This document shows, in pieces, positions 53,813 through 64,000 of a stretch of DNA of 64,000 bases. The stretch comes from Phycisphaerales bacterium (GTDB lineage Bacteria > Planctomycetota > Phycisphaerae > Tepidisphaerales > Tepidisphaeraceae): assembly GCA_020847375.1 (NCBI GenBank), contig JADLCB010000026.1:1-64000 (forward strand). The letters are read 5' to 3'. The notes under the pieces were generated by a model. It did no database searches, was not told the DNA's origin, and saw only the letters and a list, made by a program, of their open reading frames with translations. Position 1 is the stretch's first letter. Each line of letters opens with the position of its first letter. A program made the translations under genes and the position numbers.

Positions 53813-55564
53813 TTACTTTTCGGTTGCCTGCAGCACACGAGGTTTATCAAAAGCGAAGTTCATCGCAGCCTTGACGAAACCGAGGAACAGCGGCTGGGGG
53901 CGCAGCGGCCGGCTGGTCAGCTCAGGATGCGCCTGCGTGCCGACAAAATAGGGGTGAACCTCCTGTGGCAGCTCGAAAATCTGCATGATCGGCTGGGTTG
54001 GATGCTTGCCGCTGAAGACCAAACCCGCCTTCTCCAGGTCGTCAATATATTTGGGATCCACCTCATAACGGTGGCGGAAACGCAAGCGGATTTTTTTTGC
54101 ATCATTGAACAGCCGGGCAGCCAGCGTGCCGGGTTTCAGCTCGACATCCTTGCCCCCCAGACGCATATTGCCGCCAAGTCCTTCAATGCGCTTCTGCTCG
54201 GGCAGAATATCGATGATGGGTGATTTGCATTGGGGATCAAATTCAGTGCTGTTGGCATCAGCCACCCCACAGACGTTGCGGGCATATTCAATCACCGCCA
54301 TCTGGAATCCAAGACAAATCCCCAGATAGGGCAGACCATTTTCACGGGCGTAGCGGATACAGTCGATCTTGCCTTCGGTCCCGCGAACACCAAACCCACC
54401 GGGAACGATAACCCCGTGAATACCCTTGAGATGCTCCGCCACGTTGCTGGCATCGATCGTGGTGGTGTCGATCCATTGCAACTCGACATTGCAACCCAGG
54501 TTGACGCTGCAGTGCTCAACCGCCTTGATAATACTGGCGTAGGCGTCGCGCAGGGCAGTGTATTTTCCGGTAATGGCAATCTGCACGCTGCGCTCGGCGC
54601 GACCGATGCGTTCAACGTAGTTCTTCCACTGGGCACGAACCCGGTCTTCATGCCGCTGAACAACCCGGTCATGCAAACCCAACAGGGTCAGCACTTCACG
54701 ATCAATGCTCGCTTCGCGCAGGGCTTCAGGAATCAGGTAGATGCTCGGCACGTCGTGCATGCTGATCACACGCGGCATTGGCACGTTGGTCGCCATGGAA
54801 ATCTTCTGGCGCACCTTGTCCGTTACCGGCGAAGGGGCGCGACAGGCGACGATGTTGGGCATAATGCCCATTTCCATCAATCGTTTGATACCCAACTGGG
54901 CGGCTTTGGATTTTTGTTCGCCCAGACTCCCTGGTTCCAGCACATAGGTCAGTGCCACGAAACAGACGCTGCCTTCCCCCTCTTCGTAGGCAAGCTGACG
55001 CACCGCTTCCAGGTAAAATATATTTTCGTAGTCGCCGACGGTGCCACCCACTTCGACAAAAACCACGTCCGCATCGGTCTTGGCCGCCAGCTCGCGCAAA
55101 CGCAGCTTCACTTCGCCGGTTACATGCGGAATCACCTGCACATCGCGCCCGAGATAGCCGCCTTCGCGCTCTTTTTTCAGTACGCCGGACAGAATCTGCC
55201 CGTTGGTCGTGAAATTAGCGCCGGTCAGATCCTGATCGAGCAGCCGCTCATAGGTGCCCAGATCCATGTCGCATTCCATGCCGTCATCCAGCACAAAAAC
55301 TTCGCCATGACGAAAGGGATTCAGCGTCCCCGAGTCGATGTTGAGATACCCCTCCATCTTGATCGGCGCAACCCGCAAACCCTTGTCCTGAAGTAATTTG
55401 GCCAGTGATGAGGAAAAAATCCCCTTGCCCAGCCCGCTGATCACCGTGCCGACGACAACCACATATTTGTGTTTGCCGCGGCGGTATCCTTCAGGCATCG
55501 GCGTGTAAAATTCCGTCTCTTCCTGTGACTGGCCGATGCGGGCAAGTAGGTCTTGTGTGCTCAT
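53813..55564 (-). CDS. pyrG: CTP synthase
   Basis: The 583-residue enzyme has the synthetase domain (YVVVVGTVISGLGKGIFSSS, VAPIKMEGYLNIDSGTLNP, RHGEVFVLDDGMECDMDLG) and the glutamine amidotransferase domain with catalytic Cys in YLGICLGFQM and His in GTQAHPELTSRP. It converts UTP to CTP. A 40-residue N-terminal extension precedes the core. kdsB lies 31 bases upstream on the same strand, a sensible pairing since KdsB uses CTP. Confidence 0.97.
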   Translation of the reverse strand: MSTQDLLARIGQSQEETEFYTPMPEGYRRGKHKYVVVVGTVISGLGKGIFSSSLAKLLQDKGLRVAPIKMEGYLNIDSGTLNPFRHGEVFVLDDGMECDMDLGTYERLLDQDLTGANFTTNGQILSGVLKKEREGGYLGRDVQVIPHVTGEVKLRLRELAAKTDADVVFVEVGGTVGDYENIFYLEAVRQLAYEEGEGSVCFVALTYVLEPGSLGEQKSKAAQLGIKRLMEMGIMPNIVACRAPSPVTDKVRQKISMATNVPMPRVISMHDVPSIYLIPEALREASIDREVLTLLGLHDRVVQRHEDRVRAQWKNYVERIGRAERSVQIAITGKYTALRDAYASIIKAVEHCSVNLGCNVELQWIDTTTIDASNVAEHLKGIHGVIVPGGFGVRGTEGKIDCIRYARENGLPYLGICLGFQMAVIEYARNVCGVADANSTEFDPQCKSPIIDILPEQKRIEGLGGNMRLGGKDVELKPGTLAARLFNDAKKIRLRFRHRYEVDPKYIDDLEKAGLVFSGKHPTQPIMQIFELPQEVHPYFVGTQAHPELTSRPLRPQPLFLGFVKAAMNFAFDKPRVLQATEK

Positions 55565-55595
55565 GTCGTTCTTCAGCAGGTGGCCGCCAACGCGA

Positions 55596-56336
55596 CTACC
55601 GTTGCCTCCTTGTATTAAATCGTTCGACAAATTCCTCGTATTGCGCCGGCGTATCAATGCCGTGGGTTGCGCGATCCGCTTTCAGTACAAAAATGCGCTG
55701 ACCACGATCCAGCACCCGCAACTGCTCCAGCTTTTCCGCCATTTCCAGCCGAGAAGGTTGCCAACTGGAAAAATCCAGCAGGAACTGCCGCCGGTACGCA
55801 TAGATGCCCAGATGCAGAAAATACGTCGGAGCCGCCATCGTATCGGGATCGCGCCAATATGGAATTGGACAGCGCGAAAAATAAAGGGCATATCCCTTTT
55901 GATTGATGACAACCTTGACCAGATTCGGATCTTCAACCCTGGCGGCTGGCGGAAATGCAGTCGCTGCCGTCGCCATCTGATCGTCCGATGTCTGCAACCG
56001 TTCAATCAGGCGGTCAATGATCTCCGGTTCAATCTCCGGCTCATCACCCTGCACATTGACAATAATCTCGTCCTCCAAGCCGGTGGCCACTTCGGCAATC
56101 CGGTCTGTGCCAGACTGGTGCGATGCGTGTGTCATCACAGCCAGCGTGCCAAAAGGCTGAACCGCGTCGATGATCTGTTGATCATCACTGGCCACGATCA
56201 CCTGCCGCACGCGCTGGCACTGGCGCACCTGATCGACCACATGCTGAACCAGCGGCCGGCCGGTCGATGAGGCGACTATTTTGGCGGGAAAACGGGTGGA
56301 ACCGAGGCGGGCAGGAATAATGACAGTCGCAGTCAA
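55596..56336 (-). CDS. kdsB: 3-deoxy-manno-octulosonate cytidylyltransferase
   Basis: The 246-residue protein starts TATVIIPARLGSTRFPAKIV, has VNVQGDEPEI, YFSRCPIPYWR and HLGIYAYRRQFL, and ends near GIDTPAQYEEF, all typical of KdsB. It activates Kdo with CTP for the inner core of lipopolysaccharide, so the cell probably has a Kdo-containing outer membrane. I chose a TTG start at 56336 because AAGGA lies 6 bases upstream and no ATG or GTG fits the known N-terminus. Confidence 0.94.
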   Translation of the reverse strand: MTATVIIPARLGSTRFPAKIVASSTGRPLVQHVVDQVRQCQRVRQVIVASDDQQIIDAVQPFGTLAVMTHASHQSGTDRIAEVATGLEDEIIVNVQGDEPEIEPEIIDRLIERLQTSDDQMATAATAFPPAARVEDPNLVKVVINQKGYALYFSRCPIPYWRDPDTMAAPTYFLHLGIYAYRRQFLLDFSSWQPSRLEMAEKLEQLRVLDRGQRIFVLKADRATHGIDTPAQYEEFVERFNTRRQR

Positions 56337-56544
56337 GATCGATCCTTCGCGAGGCTGGAGATCCGGTTCATAACTGCAGGGCAAAATTACGGTCTGAGGC
56401 TGCAACTGTCAAATCGACCATCGCTCCAACCGACCATCGCCGGGGTAAAAATAACACCCGCCAATACCGCCACCCGCGCCATTTTCAACTTAACCGACTC
56501 AGCGCCAGGGCAAACGCAAGTAGGCGTCCGATAGACAATCTCTT

Positions 56545-56608
56545 ACGAGCCGCGACCGTCAGGGAGCGGATTTGAGCCGATCACCGCTCCCTGACGGTCG
56601 CGGCTCGT
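56545..56608. repeat. Large planctomycete-type palindrome (25-base perfect arms)
   Basis: ACGAGCCGCGACCGTCAGGG plus AGCGG (56545-56569) is repeated in reverse at 56584-56608, with a 14-base loop. The arms match perfectly over 25 bases. From general familiarity this palindrome type occurs in many planctomycete genomes as an intergenic repeat and gives rise to short frames translating to SRSPLPDGRGSL. It can fold into a very stable hairpin on both strands. No T run follows directly, so it is not a standard terminator. It lies between kdsB and the cytidylate-kinase-like gene. Confidence 0.8.
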
Positions 56609-56664
56609 TAATACATCGACCCTCGCGGGTTACTTGCGATTGCCCTAGACTCTGGGCTGGGGCG

Positions 56665-57396
56665 TTATACAGTTTTACGCGTCGGCTGACGGATCAGCGG
56701 GACGATACATTCGATCATCTGCGCTTCGGTCAGGCGGCCGACATTCAGCGTCAGATCAAACGCATCTGAACTCAACGATCGCTGCGGCCAGTAACTGGTG
56801 AAAAAGGCTTGACGATTGCGCTCCAATCGGCGCATTTCTGTTTCCGCCTGCGTCCGGGGTATCCCGCGACGCCGCGCCAGCGCATCAATTCGTTTGTCCG
56901 CCGATGCCACCCGGCGCACATGCACGCCGCCGGCCAGATCGCCTGTGATGAAAACGCCCCCCAACCCCACAATCACCACCCGCCCCGCCCGGGCCAGTGC
57001 GCGCACCGTGGTCGAAACATTACGAAAAATCGTTTCGTCCGATGGTGATTTGCTGCCAACGGCCAAACCCGAAAGAATATCGCTCAACCAGCTTCGGTCA
57101 CGCTCCATCAACGATTCGACCACTTCATGCGAGATGTTGTGGTCCGTAGCCACTTTTTCAATCAATTCACGATCCCAGCTTGTCCAGGGAACCGGTGCTG
57201 GGTCTATTTCATTCAGCCGTTGCACCAAACGCTGGGCAATTTGTTTGGCACCAGCGCCGGCTTCGCGGCTGATCGTGATAAAGGGCACGCTGGGCGCGGC
57301 CGTGTCATCAAGAACGCCACGCCGGACGGGCGTTTTCAGAGCAGCCAGAATCGGGCGTATCTGTCGCTGAAGTGTGTTGGGATCAATCGCGGCCAT
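56665..57396 (-). CDS. Cytidylate kinase-like protein
   Basis: The 243-residue protein matches the cytidylate-kinase-like family: FITISREAGAGAKQIAQRLV (a modified P-loop), SWDRELIEKVA, LARAGRVVIVGLGG, VRRVASADKRIDAL and an SLSSDAFDLTLNVGRLT end. The family differs from true Cmk and its substrate is not settled; nucleotide or small-molecule phosphorylation is likely. GGGAGG precedes ATG 57396. The next gene upstream is serS, 128 bases away. Confidence 0.88.
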   Translation of the reverse strand: MAAIDPNTLQRQIRPILAALKTPVRRGVLDDTAAPSVPFITISREAGAGAKQIAQRLVQRLNEIDPAPVPWTSWDRELIEKVATDHNISHEVVESLMERDRSWLSDILSGLAVGSKSPSDETIFRNVSTTVRALARAGRVVIVGLGGVFITGDLAGGVHVRRVASADKRIDALARRRGIPRTQAETEMRRLERNRQAFFTSYWPQRSLSSDAFDLTLNVGRLTEAQMIECIVPLIRQPTRKTV

Positions 57397-57524
57397 CAAT
57401 CCTCCCTGTTAAGACGTGCTGTATTATATCACGTTCATGGAAGGGCTGCTGCAAAAAATTGTTCCTTCAAGAGACTACGGACCGGCCAAGTCCGTTTCAT
57501 CAATCAGTGTCATTTTTCACTTGA

Positions 57525-58835
57525 TCAACCGATGCGTTCACACCCGCCCAGATACGGCTGGAGCGCCTGTGGCACGGTGATTGAACCATCGTCATTCTGA
57601 TAATTTTCCAGGATGGGGATCAAAATACGCGGGCTGGCCACCACGGTGTTGTTGAGGGTATGACAAAAATGGATCTTGCCGCTGGCATCTTTGTAACGTA
57701 GATTCAATCGGCGGGCCTGAAATTCATACAAGCGCGACGCCGAGTGCGTTTCGCCATAACCGCTAGCATCATCCCTGCCGTCAAAGCGCGAAGGCATCCA
57801 CGTTTCAATATCGAACATCGCAGCGTTTTTCACCCCGATATCGCCCGTGCAGCACTGAATCACGCGATAGGGCAACTCCAATTTCTGCAGAAGCTGTTCA
57901 CTATAACCGAGCATCGTTTTATGCCACTGTTTGCTTTCATCCACATCATTGCGGCAGATGACGACCTGTTCACATTTGTCAAACTGATGCACCCGGTACA
58001 CGCCAGCCGTATCCTTGCCGTAGGTTCCGGCTTCGCGGCGAAAACAGGTGCTCACGGCGGTGTACTTGCGCGGCAGGTCCGCTTCGTCCAGCACTTCATC
58101 CATATGAAAGGCGGTCAACCCCACCTCGGCTGTTCCGGTTAAAAAGCGTACATCGTCCTCAGCTTCATGCTCCTCGCCCACGCGATACGCCTGCTCGCGT
58201 CCGGCGGGGAAGAACCCCGTCCCGCGCATCGCCGATTCGCGCACCAGCACGGGTACGTTGATCGCGGTAAATCCGTGCTGGCGTGTCATCAGATCCATTG
58301 CCAGGCGCAACACCGCGTTGTGCAGCTCCGCCCCTTTTCCCACAAGGAAATACGAGCGGCTGCCTGCCAGTCGTACACCACGGTCGCTGTCGATCAACTG
58401 ATGTTTCTGGGCCAGCTCAGCATGACTGCGCGGTGTAAAGGCAAACTGGCGCGGTTCGCCCCAGCGGTACATCACCAGATTATCCGCCGCATCCTTACCA
58501 ACGGGCACATCGTCATCCGGCGGCTGGGGAATGCTCAAAAGCAGCGGTTCGAGCCTGCTTTCAGCCTCGCGCGACTGCTCCTGTGCCGCCTGCACCTGTT
58601 GTTTGAGGCTTTGCATGCGGGCGACGGCTGCCTTTTTTTCCGCCGGGTCTTTCAAACGGGCGATCTCGCCCGACGCCTTGTTCTGCTGGGCGCGCAATGT
58701 CTCAAACTCGCGCATGGCGGCAGACCGCTTTTCATCCATCTGCAGCACCGCATCAATGTCCACCGCGACATTTTTCAGGCGCGCACCCTTGCGGTATTTA
58801 TCCGGATGCTCACGCAAATCTTTCAGGTCAATCAT
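57525..58835 (-). CDS. serS: Seryl-tRNA synthetase
   Basis: The 436-residue class II synthetase has the N-terminal coiled-coil arm (about 30-105) that grips the long variable arm of tRNA-Ser. Motif 2 is FRREAGTYGKDTAGVYRVHQF and motif 3 is HTLNNTVVASPRILIPILENY, slightly different from the usual TLNGSGLAVGR. It charges tRNA-Ser, one of which lies at the right end of this window. It follows gnd by 45 bases. Confidence 0.96.
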   Translation of the reverse strand: MIDLKDLREHPDKYRKGARLKNVAVDIDAVLQMDEKRSAAMREFETLRAQQNKASGEIARLKDPAEKKAAVARMQSLKQQVQAAQEQSREAESRLEPLLLSIPQPPDDDVPVGKDAADNLVMYRWGEPRQFAFTPRSHAELAQKHQLIDSDRGVRLAGSRSYFLVGKGAELHNAVLRLAMDLMTRQHGFTAINVPVLVRESAMRGTGFFPAGREQAYRVGEEHEAEDDVRFLTGTAEVGLTAFHMDEVLDEADLPRKYTAVSTCFRREAGTYGKDTAGVYRVHQFDKCEQVVICRNDVDESKQWHKTMLGYSEQLLQKLELPYRVIQCCTGDIGVKNAAMFDIETWMPSRFDGRDDASGYGETHSASRLYEFQARRLNLRYKDASGKIHFCHTLNNTVVASPRILIPILENYQNDDGSITVPQALQPYLGGCERIG

Positions 58836-58880
58836 GGCCTTGGGCTATCCTTCCCGTTGCTGTGCCGTTGGACGATGGTT

Positions 58881-60416
58881 TTACTTGGCCGGTTTGGTCA
58901 CCAGCACCTGTGGACGGCCGGCTTCGGGCCAATCCATATGGAAAAAATGACCACGTGGTTCGTCGGTGCGCTCGTAGGTATGGGCGCCGAAGTAATCGCG
59001 CTGCGCCTGCAACAAATTGGCTGGCAGGCGGGCCGAGCGATATCCATCATAATACGCCAGGGCACTCATGAACGCCGGAGCGGCAATTCCATTGACCGCC
59101 GCCAGACTCACCACCTGACGCCAAGCCGCCTGCCCCTTGCTGATCTGTTCATTGAAATACGGATCCAGCAGCAGATTCACCAATTCACTGTCGCGGGTGT
59201 AGGCATCGGTAATTTTCTGCAGGAAGCGGGCACGAATGATGCAGCCACCGCGCCAGATCGCAGCGATTTGGGCAAAATTCAACTTCCATTTGTACTCATT
59301 CTGCGCTTCGCGCATCAGTTGGAAACCCTGGGCGTAGGCACAGATTTTCGAGCAGTACAGCGCCTGGCGCACCGCGTTGATCAGCTCATCACGATTGCCG
59401 CTGTACGTCTGGGTCTGCGGGCCTTTGAGTTGCTTGCTGGCTTGAACACGCTCATCCTTCAGGGCAGACAGACAGCGCGCAAAGACCGCCTCAGCGATGG
59501 AATTGGCCGGGATACCCATGTCCAGGGCATTGACGCCAGTCCATTTACCCGTGCCTTTTTGACCGGCGGCATCCAGCACATAATCAACCAGAAATTCATT
59601 TTTATGTTTGGGATCATGCTGCTGAAGAATGTCAGCCGTGATCTGAATCAGATAGGAATCGAGGTCGCCCTCGTTCCAGTGGGCAAAGACCTTCGCCAGC
59701 TCGTCGGCTTTCAAACCCAGCAAATTACCCAGCAAAGTGTACGCTTCGCAGATCAACTGCATATCGATGTACTCGATACCGTTGTGAATCATTTTCACAT
59801 AGTGACCCGCCCCGTCAGGGCCAAGGTAGGTTGTACACGGCACGCCGCCTTGAACCGGCTTGCCCGGAGCGTAGTCTTCCAGCGGTTTTCCGGTTTTGAC
59901 ATCGACCTTGGCGGCCACCGCCTCCCAGATGCTCTGAAGATGTTTCCACGAGGCCGGATCGCCACCAGGCATCATCGATGCGCCAAAACGAGCGCCCACT
60001 TCCCCACCGGAAACGCCCGAACCAAAGAACTTGCACCGGCTGGCGTATTCCTTTTCGCGGCGGATGGTGTCGGTCCAGAGGCTGTTGCCGCAGTCAACGA
60101 CGATATCATCCTTTTCAATCCCGGCTTCGAGCAGTTGCTTGACCACCGCATCAACGGCCGCTCCGGCCTTGACGAGAATAATCACCTTGCGCGGCCGCTT
60201 GAGGCTGGCGACCAACTGCCTCAGGTCATGCGTCGGTATGATGCGGCTGGCGGAGGGTTCGTGCGTCTTGATTTTTTCGATCCATTCATCGGTCACCGAG
60301 GTCGTACGATTGAAAACCGCCACGCTGTAACCGTGATCCGCAGCGTTCAGCGCCAGGTTCTGGCCCATGACAGCCAATCCGATCAATCCAATATCTGCAG
60401 CATTCTGCTGTGCCAC
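58881..60416 (-). CDS. gnd: 6-phosphogluconate dehydrogenase (decarboxylating)
   Basis: The 511-residue enzyme has the Rossmann motif [20 protein letters not shown] for NADP binding, [27 protein letters not shown] with catalytic Lys and Asn, and [11 protein letters not shown]. The C-terminal tail [20 protein letters not shown] is typical of the dimeric form. It makes ribulose 5-phosphate and NADPH in the pentose phosphate pathway. It stands at the head of a run gnd-serS-kinase on the minus strand. Confidence 0.96.
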   Translation of the reverse strand: MAQQNAADIGLIGLAVMGQNLALNAADHGYSVAVFNRTTSVTDEWIEKIKTHEPSASRIIPTHDLRQLVASLKRPRKVIILVKAGAAVDAVVKQLLEAGIEKDDIVVDCGNSLWTDTIRREKEYASRCKFFGSGVSGGEVGARFGASMMPGGDPASWKHLQSIWEAVAAKVDVKTGKPLEDYAPGKPVQGGVPCTTYLGPDGAGHYVKMIHNGIEYIDMQLICEAYTLLGNLLGLKADELAKVFAHWNEGDLDSYLIQITADILQQHDPKHKNEFLVDYVLDAAGQKGTGKWTGVNALDMGIPANSIAEAVFARCLSALKDERVQASKQLKGPQTQTYSGNRDELINAVRQALYCSKICAYAQGFQLMREAQNEYKWKLNFAQIAAIWRGGCIIRARFLQKITDAYTRDSELVNLLLDPYFNEQISKGQAAWRQVVSLAAVNGIAAPAFMSALAYYDGYRSARLPANLLQAQRDYFGAHTYERTDEPRGHFFHMDWPEAGRPQVLVTKPAK

Positions 60417-60641
60417 GACTAACTCCTTGAGTGTTGGCTGGAAAAGTAATTTTGGTCACCTGCTCATTACAGACGACAGGATCAGATATTATAGACCAAC
60501 CCTGCGTCGAGCAAAGCTGATGAAATGAAGATTTCGATCATCGGGCGGTCTGGGGCCACGATAAGGCATGCGCTGGCGCTGCAGAGGATAGCGCAATCCG
60601 GGCGCTGGTCGGTTCCATCATCAAGCTGGGGCAACCGGCCG

Positions 60642-62120
60642 TTACTTGCTTAACAGATCGACATACCGGCTGTACGCCTGATCCCACCGGGCGGTATCGC
60701 GCGGTTCATAGCGGCGCACGGGGAAACTATTGCGCACAATGGCACGCGCCTGCGCCAGCGAATCAACCACCCCCACCGCCATCGCCTGCACCAGCACATT
60801 GCCAATACCAGTGGCTTCGACCGGTCCGGCGACGACGATGCAACCGGTCGCATCAGCCGTCATCTGGTTGAGCAACTCATTCTGCGTGCCGCCCCCGACA
60901 ATATGAATGGTCGCAATCTTCCGGTTCAAAATATCTTCCAGACCTTCCAGCGTGCGGCGGTATGTCAGGGCCAGGCTATCCAGGCAGCAACGCACAAATT
61001 CGCCCGGACTGGCAGGGATCTTTTGCCCGGTGGACTGACAAAACGACTCGATTTTAGGTGGCATGTTCCCCGGTGCCATGAACGGCCCGTCATCCGGGTT
61101 GATCAACGAAACCAGCGCCGGTGCCTGACTGGCCATCTCCGTCAACTCAGCATAACTGTACTCCCGGCCAGCCTGCGCCCAGTAACGCCGGCATTCCTGC
61201 ACCAGCCACAGGCCCATGATATTTTTCAGGAAACGAGTCGTCCCACCGACACCCCCCTCATTGGTGTAGGCATACTGCTGCGATTTTTCATTGATGATTG
61301 GTTCAGGCAGCTCGACCCCCATCAACGACCAGGTTCCCGAAGAAATGTAGCACCAATCATGACGCGCGCCCTCGACGGGAACCGCTGCCACCGCACTGGC
61401 GGTATCGTGCGAGGCGCTGGCAATGACCGGCATGGCTTTGACGCTGCATTCTTCGGCAATCTCATTCAACAACGGGCCTAGCACGGTTCCCGAGGGGATG
61501 ATCCGCCCCAGGATTCCCGCTGGCAAATCCAGCTCCTGCAGCAATCCCCTGGCCCAATCGCGCTGACGCGGATCGTACATCTGGCTGGTCGAGGCGATGG
61601 AAAATTCGTTGCCGGCGACACCCGTAAAGAGATAGTTGAACAAATCAGGCATGAACAGCAACTGCCGCGCCTGCGCCAGACGTTGTGGGTTGGCCATTTT
61701 TTCAGCATAGAGCTGAAACAACGTGTTGAACTTCATGAACTGAAGGCCGGTGAGGGCGAAAATTCGTTCGCGCGGCACGCGGGCAAAAACGGCGGACATC
61801 GACTCATCGGTGCGCCCGTCACGGTACATGAAGGGCAGACCCATCAACTCACCCTGGCTGTCCAGCAGGCCGTAATCGACGCCCCACGTATCAACCCCGA
61901 TCCCGTCAACCTCAATCCCCTGGGCTGATTTGGTCAACCCTGTTTTCAGTTCCTGCCATTGCGCCAGAATATCCCAATGATAATGCCCGCGCATTTTGCC
62001 CATGGGGTTGGCAAAACGATGCCTCACATCCAGCGTCAACTTCTGGTTCTCCAGAACCGCCAGCAGCGCCCGCCCGCTTTCGGCGCCAAGGTCAAATGCC
62101 ACAAATCGCCGTGTGCTCAT
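60642..62120 (-). CDS. rhaB: Rhamnulokinase
   Basis: The 492-residue FGGY kinase starts RFVAFDLGAESGRALLAV, the rhamnulokinase signature. It has GIGVDTWGVDYGLLD (catalytic Asp), MYRDGRTDESM, ASHDTASAVAAVP, YISSGTWSLMGVE and VGGGTQNELLNQM. It phosphorylates L-rhamnulose. No other rhamnose genes are adjacent; a small frame and atpD lie upstream. Rhamnose from algal or plant polysaccharide is a plausible nutrient. Confidence 0.94.
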   Translation of the reverse strand: MSTRRFVAFDLGAESGRALLAVLENQKLTLDVRHRFANPMGKMRGHYHWDILAQWQELKTGLTKSAQGIEVDGIGVDTWGVDYGLLDSQGELMGLPFMYRDGRTDESMSAVFARVPRERIFALTGLQFMKFNTLFQLYAEKMANPQRLAQARQLLFMPDLFNYLFTGVAGNEFSIASTSQMYDPRQRDWARGLLQELDLPAGILGRIIPSGTVLGPLLNEIAEECSVKAMPVIASASHDTASAVAAVPVEGARHDWCYISSGTWSLMGVELPEPIINEKSQQYAYTNEGGVGGTTRFLKNIMGLWLVQECRRYWAQAGREYSYAELTEMASQAPALVSLINPDDGPFMAPGNMPPKIESFCQSTGQKIPASPGEFVRCCLDSLALTYRRTLEGLEDILNRKIATIHIVGGGTQNELLNQMTADATGCIVVAGPVEATGIGNVLVQAMAVGVVDSLAQARAIVRNSFPVRRYEPRDTARWDQAYSRYVDLLSK

Positions 62121-62124
62121 AGAT

Positions 62125-62301
62125 TCACACCTTTTGCGCAGGGTTATTTTGTTTCAGATGCAGACATTCACTAGCTGCAGCCACATCAGTATTGCAGCCC
62201 GCCAGCAGCAATGCAAAAGGTGGGCGCGTCATCGCACTCAAACCATGGCGCGATGCCAACTGCTCTTGCGCATCAGGCAAGTCGCCGGGAACTTTAATCA
62301 T
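62125..62301 (-). CDS. Possible small protein between atpD and rhaB
   Basis: A 58-residue frame from ATG 62301 to TGA 62125 begins 12 bases after the atpD stop and ends 4 bases before the rhaB start, filling the gap almost exactly. It has a basic N-terminus and a middle LLLAGC that is only weakly hydrophobic. I recognise no family, and it does not resemble ATP synthase epsilon. The tight packing is the only support; it may be chance. Confidence 0.3.
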   Translation of the reverse strand: MIKVPGDLPDAQEQLASRHGLSAMTRPPFALLLAGCNTDVAAASECLHLKQNNPAQKV

Positions 62302-62313
62302 GATGAATCGCGA

Positions 62314-63738
<1,425 letters not shown>

Positions 63739-63867
63739 TCACAGTCCTGTCAAAGTAAACAAAATTACCAATGTGGCGAAGGATTGTACAAATCCTTCAC
63801 AAAGTAACAAGAACCCACTGACTAAAACCGCTGATTGGCAGCCATAGCCGTCAGACAAATAAAACAA

Positions 63868-63954
63868 CGGAGGCGGAGGGATTCGAACCCCCGAGACCCT
63901 TTCGGGTCTACCGGTTTTCAAGACCGGCGCAATTAACCGCTCTGCCACGCCTCC
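63868..63954 (-). tRNA. tRNA-Ser (anticodon UGA)
   Basis: The 87-base minus-strand gene folds as a class II tRNA: acceptor GGAGGCG/CGCCTCC, anticodon stem CCGGT/ACCGG with loop CTTGAAA (anticodon TGA, serine UCA codons), a long variable arm (ACCCGAAAGGGT) and T loop GTTCGAATC. The discriminator is G, as expected for serine. CCA is not encoded. Confidence 0.95.
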
Positions 63955-64000
63955 AGCGTCGTGCGAACATACTATCTGCCCCCGGCTGGCAGGTCAAAAG

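Noticed and set aside
54230-55396. Plus-strand frame of 388 codons
   Set aside because: It is antisense to pyrG, without homology.
58167-60422. Plus-strand frame of about 750 codons
   Set aside because: It runs antisense through serS and gnd, both certain genes, and has no recognisable domain.
63739-63948. Small minus-strand frame at the right end
   Set aside because: Most of it (for example LKTGRPERVSGVRIPPPP) is translation of the tRNA-Ser gene, a well-known artefact.

Overview
The window looks like chromosomal DNA from a Gram-negative planctomycete, most likely of the Phycisphaerae type. Evidence: a prepilin-type protein with an H-x-DG-like C-terminal motif, an exported serine protease ending in a PEP-CTERM sorting signal, a large palindrome of a type I associate with planctomycete spacers (56545-56608), a tandem 6-pyruvoyl-tetrahydropterin-synthase-like protein, futalosine-pathway menaquinone synthesis (mqnC), Kdo activation (kdsB) and a flagellin. 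The DNA is moderately GC-rich, most genes face the minus strand, and there is no rRNA, CRISPR array or prophage.

Left part (1-17760, almost all minus strand). A pilin-like protein and a ROK regulator are followed by a CBM9-like lipoprotein with a partly duplicated leader. Next is a small mobile-looking patch: an epimerase gene, an attC-like site, a carboxymuconolactone-decarboxylase remnant and dispersed palindromic repeats. Then comes a three-gene heme-copper oxidoreductase operon (4951-7939). Its catalytic subunit keeps every metal-binding histidine but has Asn where the cross-linked active-site Tyr of oxygen reductases sits, so it may be an NO reductase. A single-chain restriction-modification enzyme overlaps a remnant of a type I HsdR gene. 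The region ends with a five-gene, probably sugar-acid, catabolic operon headed by a regulator with two GntR DNA-binding domains and a palindromic operator.

Middle (17900-35600). A lipoprotein and a membrane protein of unknown function are followed by an isolated nuoI, acylphosphatase, a CoA-binding protein, a SurA/PrsA-like lipoprotein and a MarR plus ABC exporter operon. A complete cNOR module follows: small membrane protein, NorC carrying an extra cytochrome c domain, and NorB, preceded by an FNR/DNR-like box and closed by a clear terminator. After that come a zinc-ribbon coiled-coil protein, a Gfo/Idh oxidoreductase, a rhomboid protease, an anti-sigma/anti-anti-sigma pair and a WecA/MraY-type transferase.

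Right part (35600-64000). Flagellin, phosphofructokinase and an AhpD-like protein lead into a PEP-CTERM protease, a degenerate amidase, SppA, an epimerase and an inositol-monophosphatase-like enzyme. The tRNA modification genes miaB and mnmE follow, then mqnC, an O-acetylhomoserine sulfhydrylase, a tandem PTPS, pyrG, kdsB, a cytidylate-kinase-like gene, serS, gnd, rhaB, atpD and tRNA-Ser(UGA).

The most interesting theme is nitrogen-oxide respiration or detoxification. Two separate heme-copper NO-reductase-like systems lie about 18 kb apart. Each has an integral or membrane-anchored subunit fused to the same kind of COX2-type cytochrome c domain. All functional statements rest on motif reading; no database search was run.
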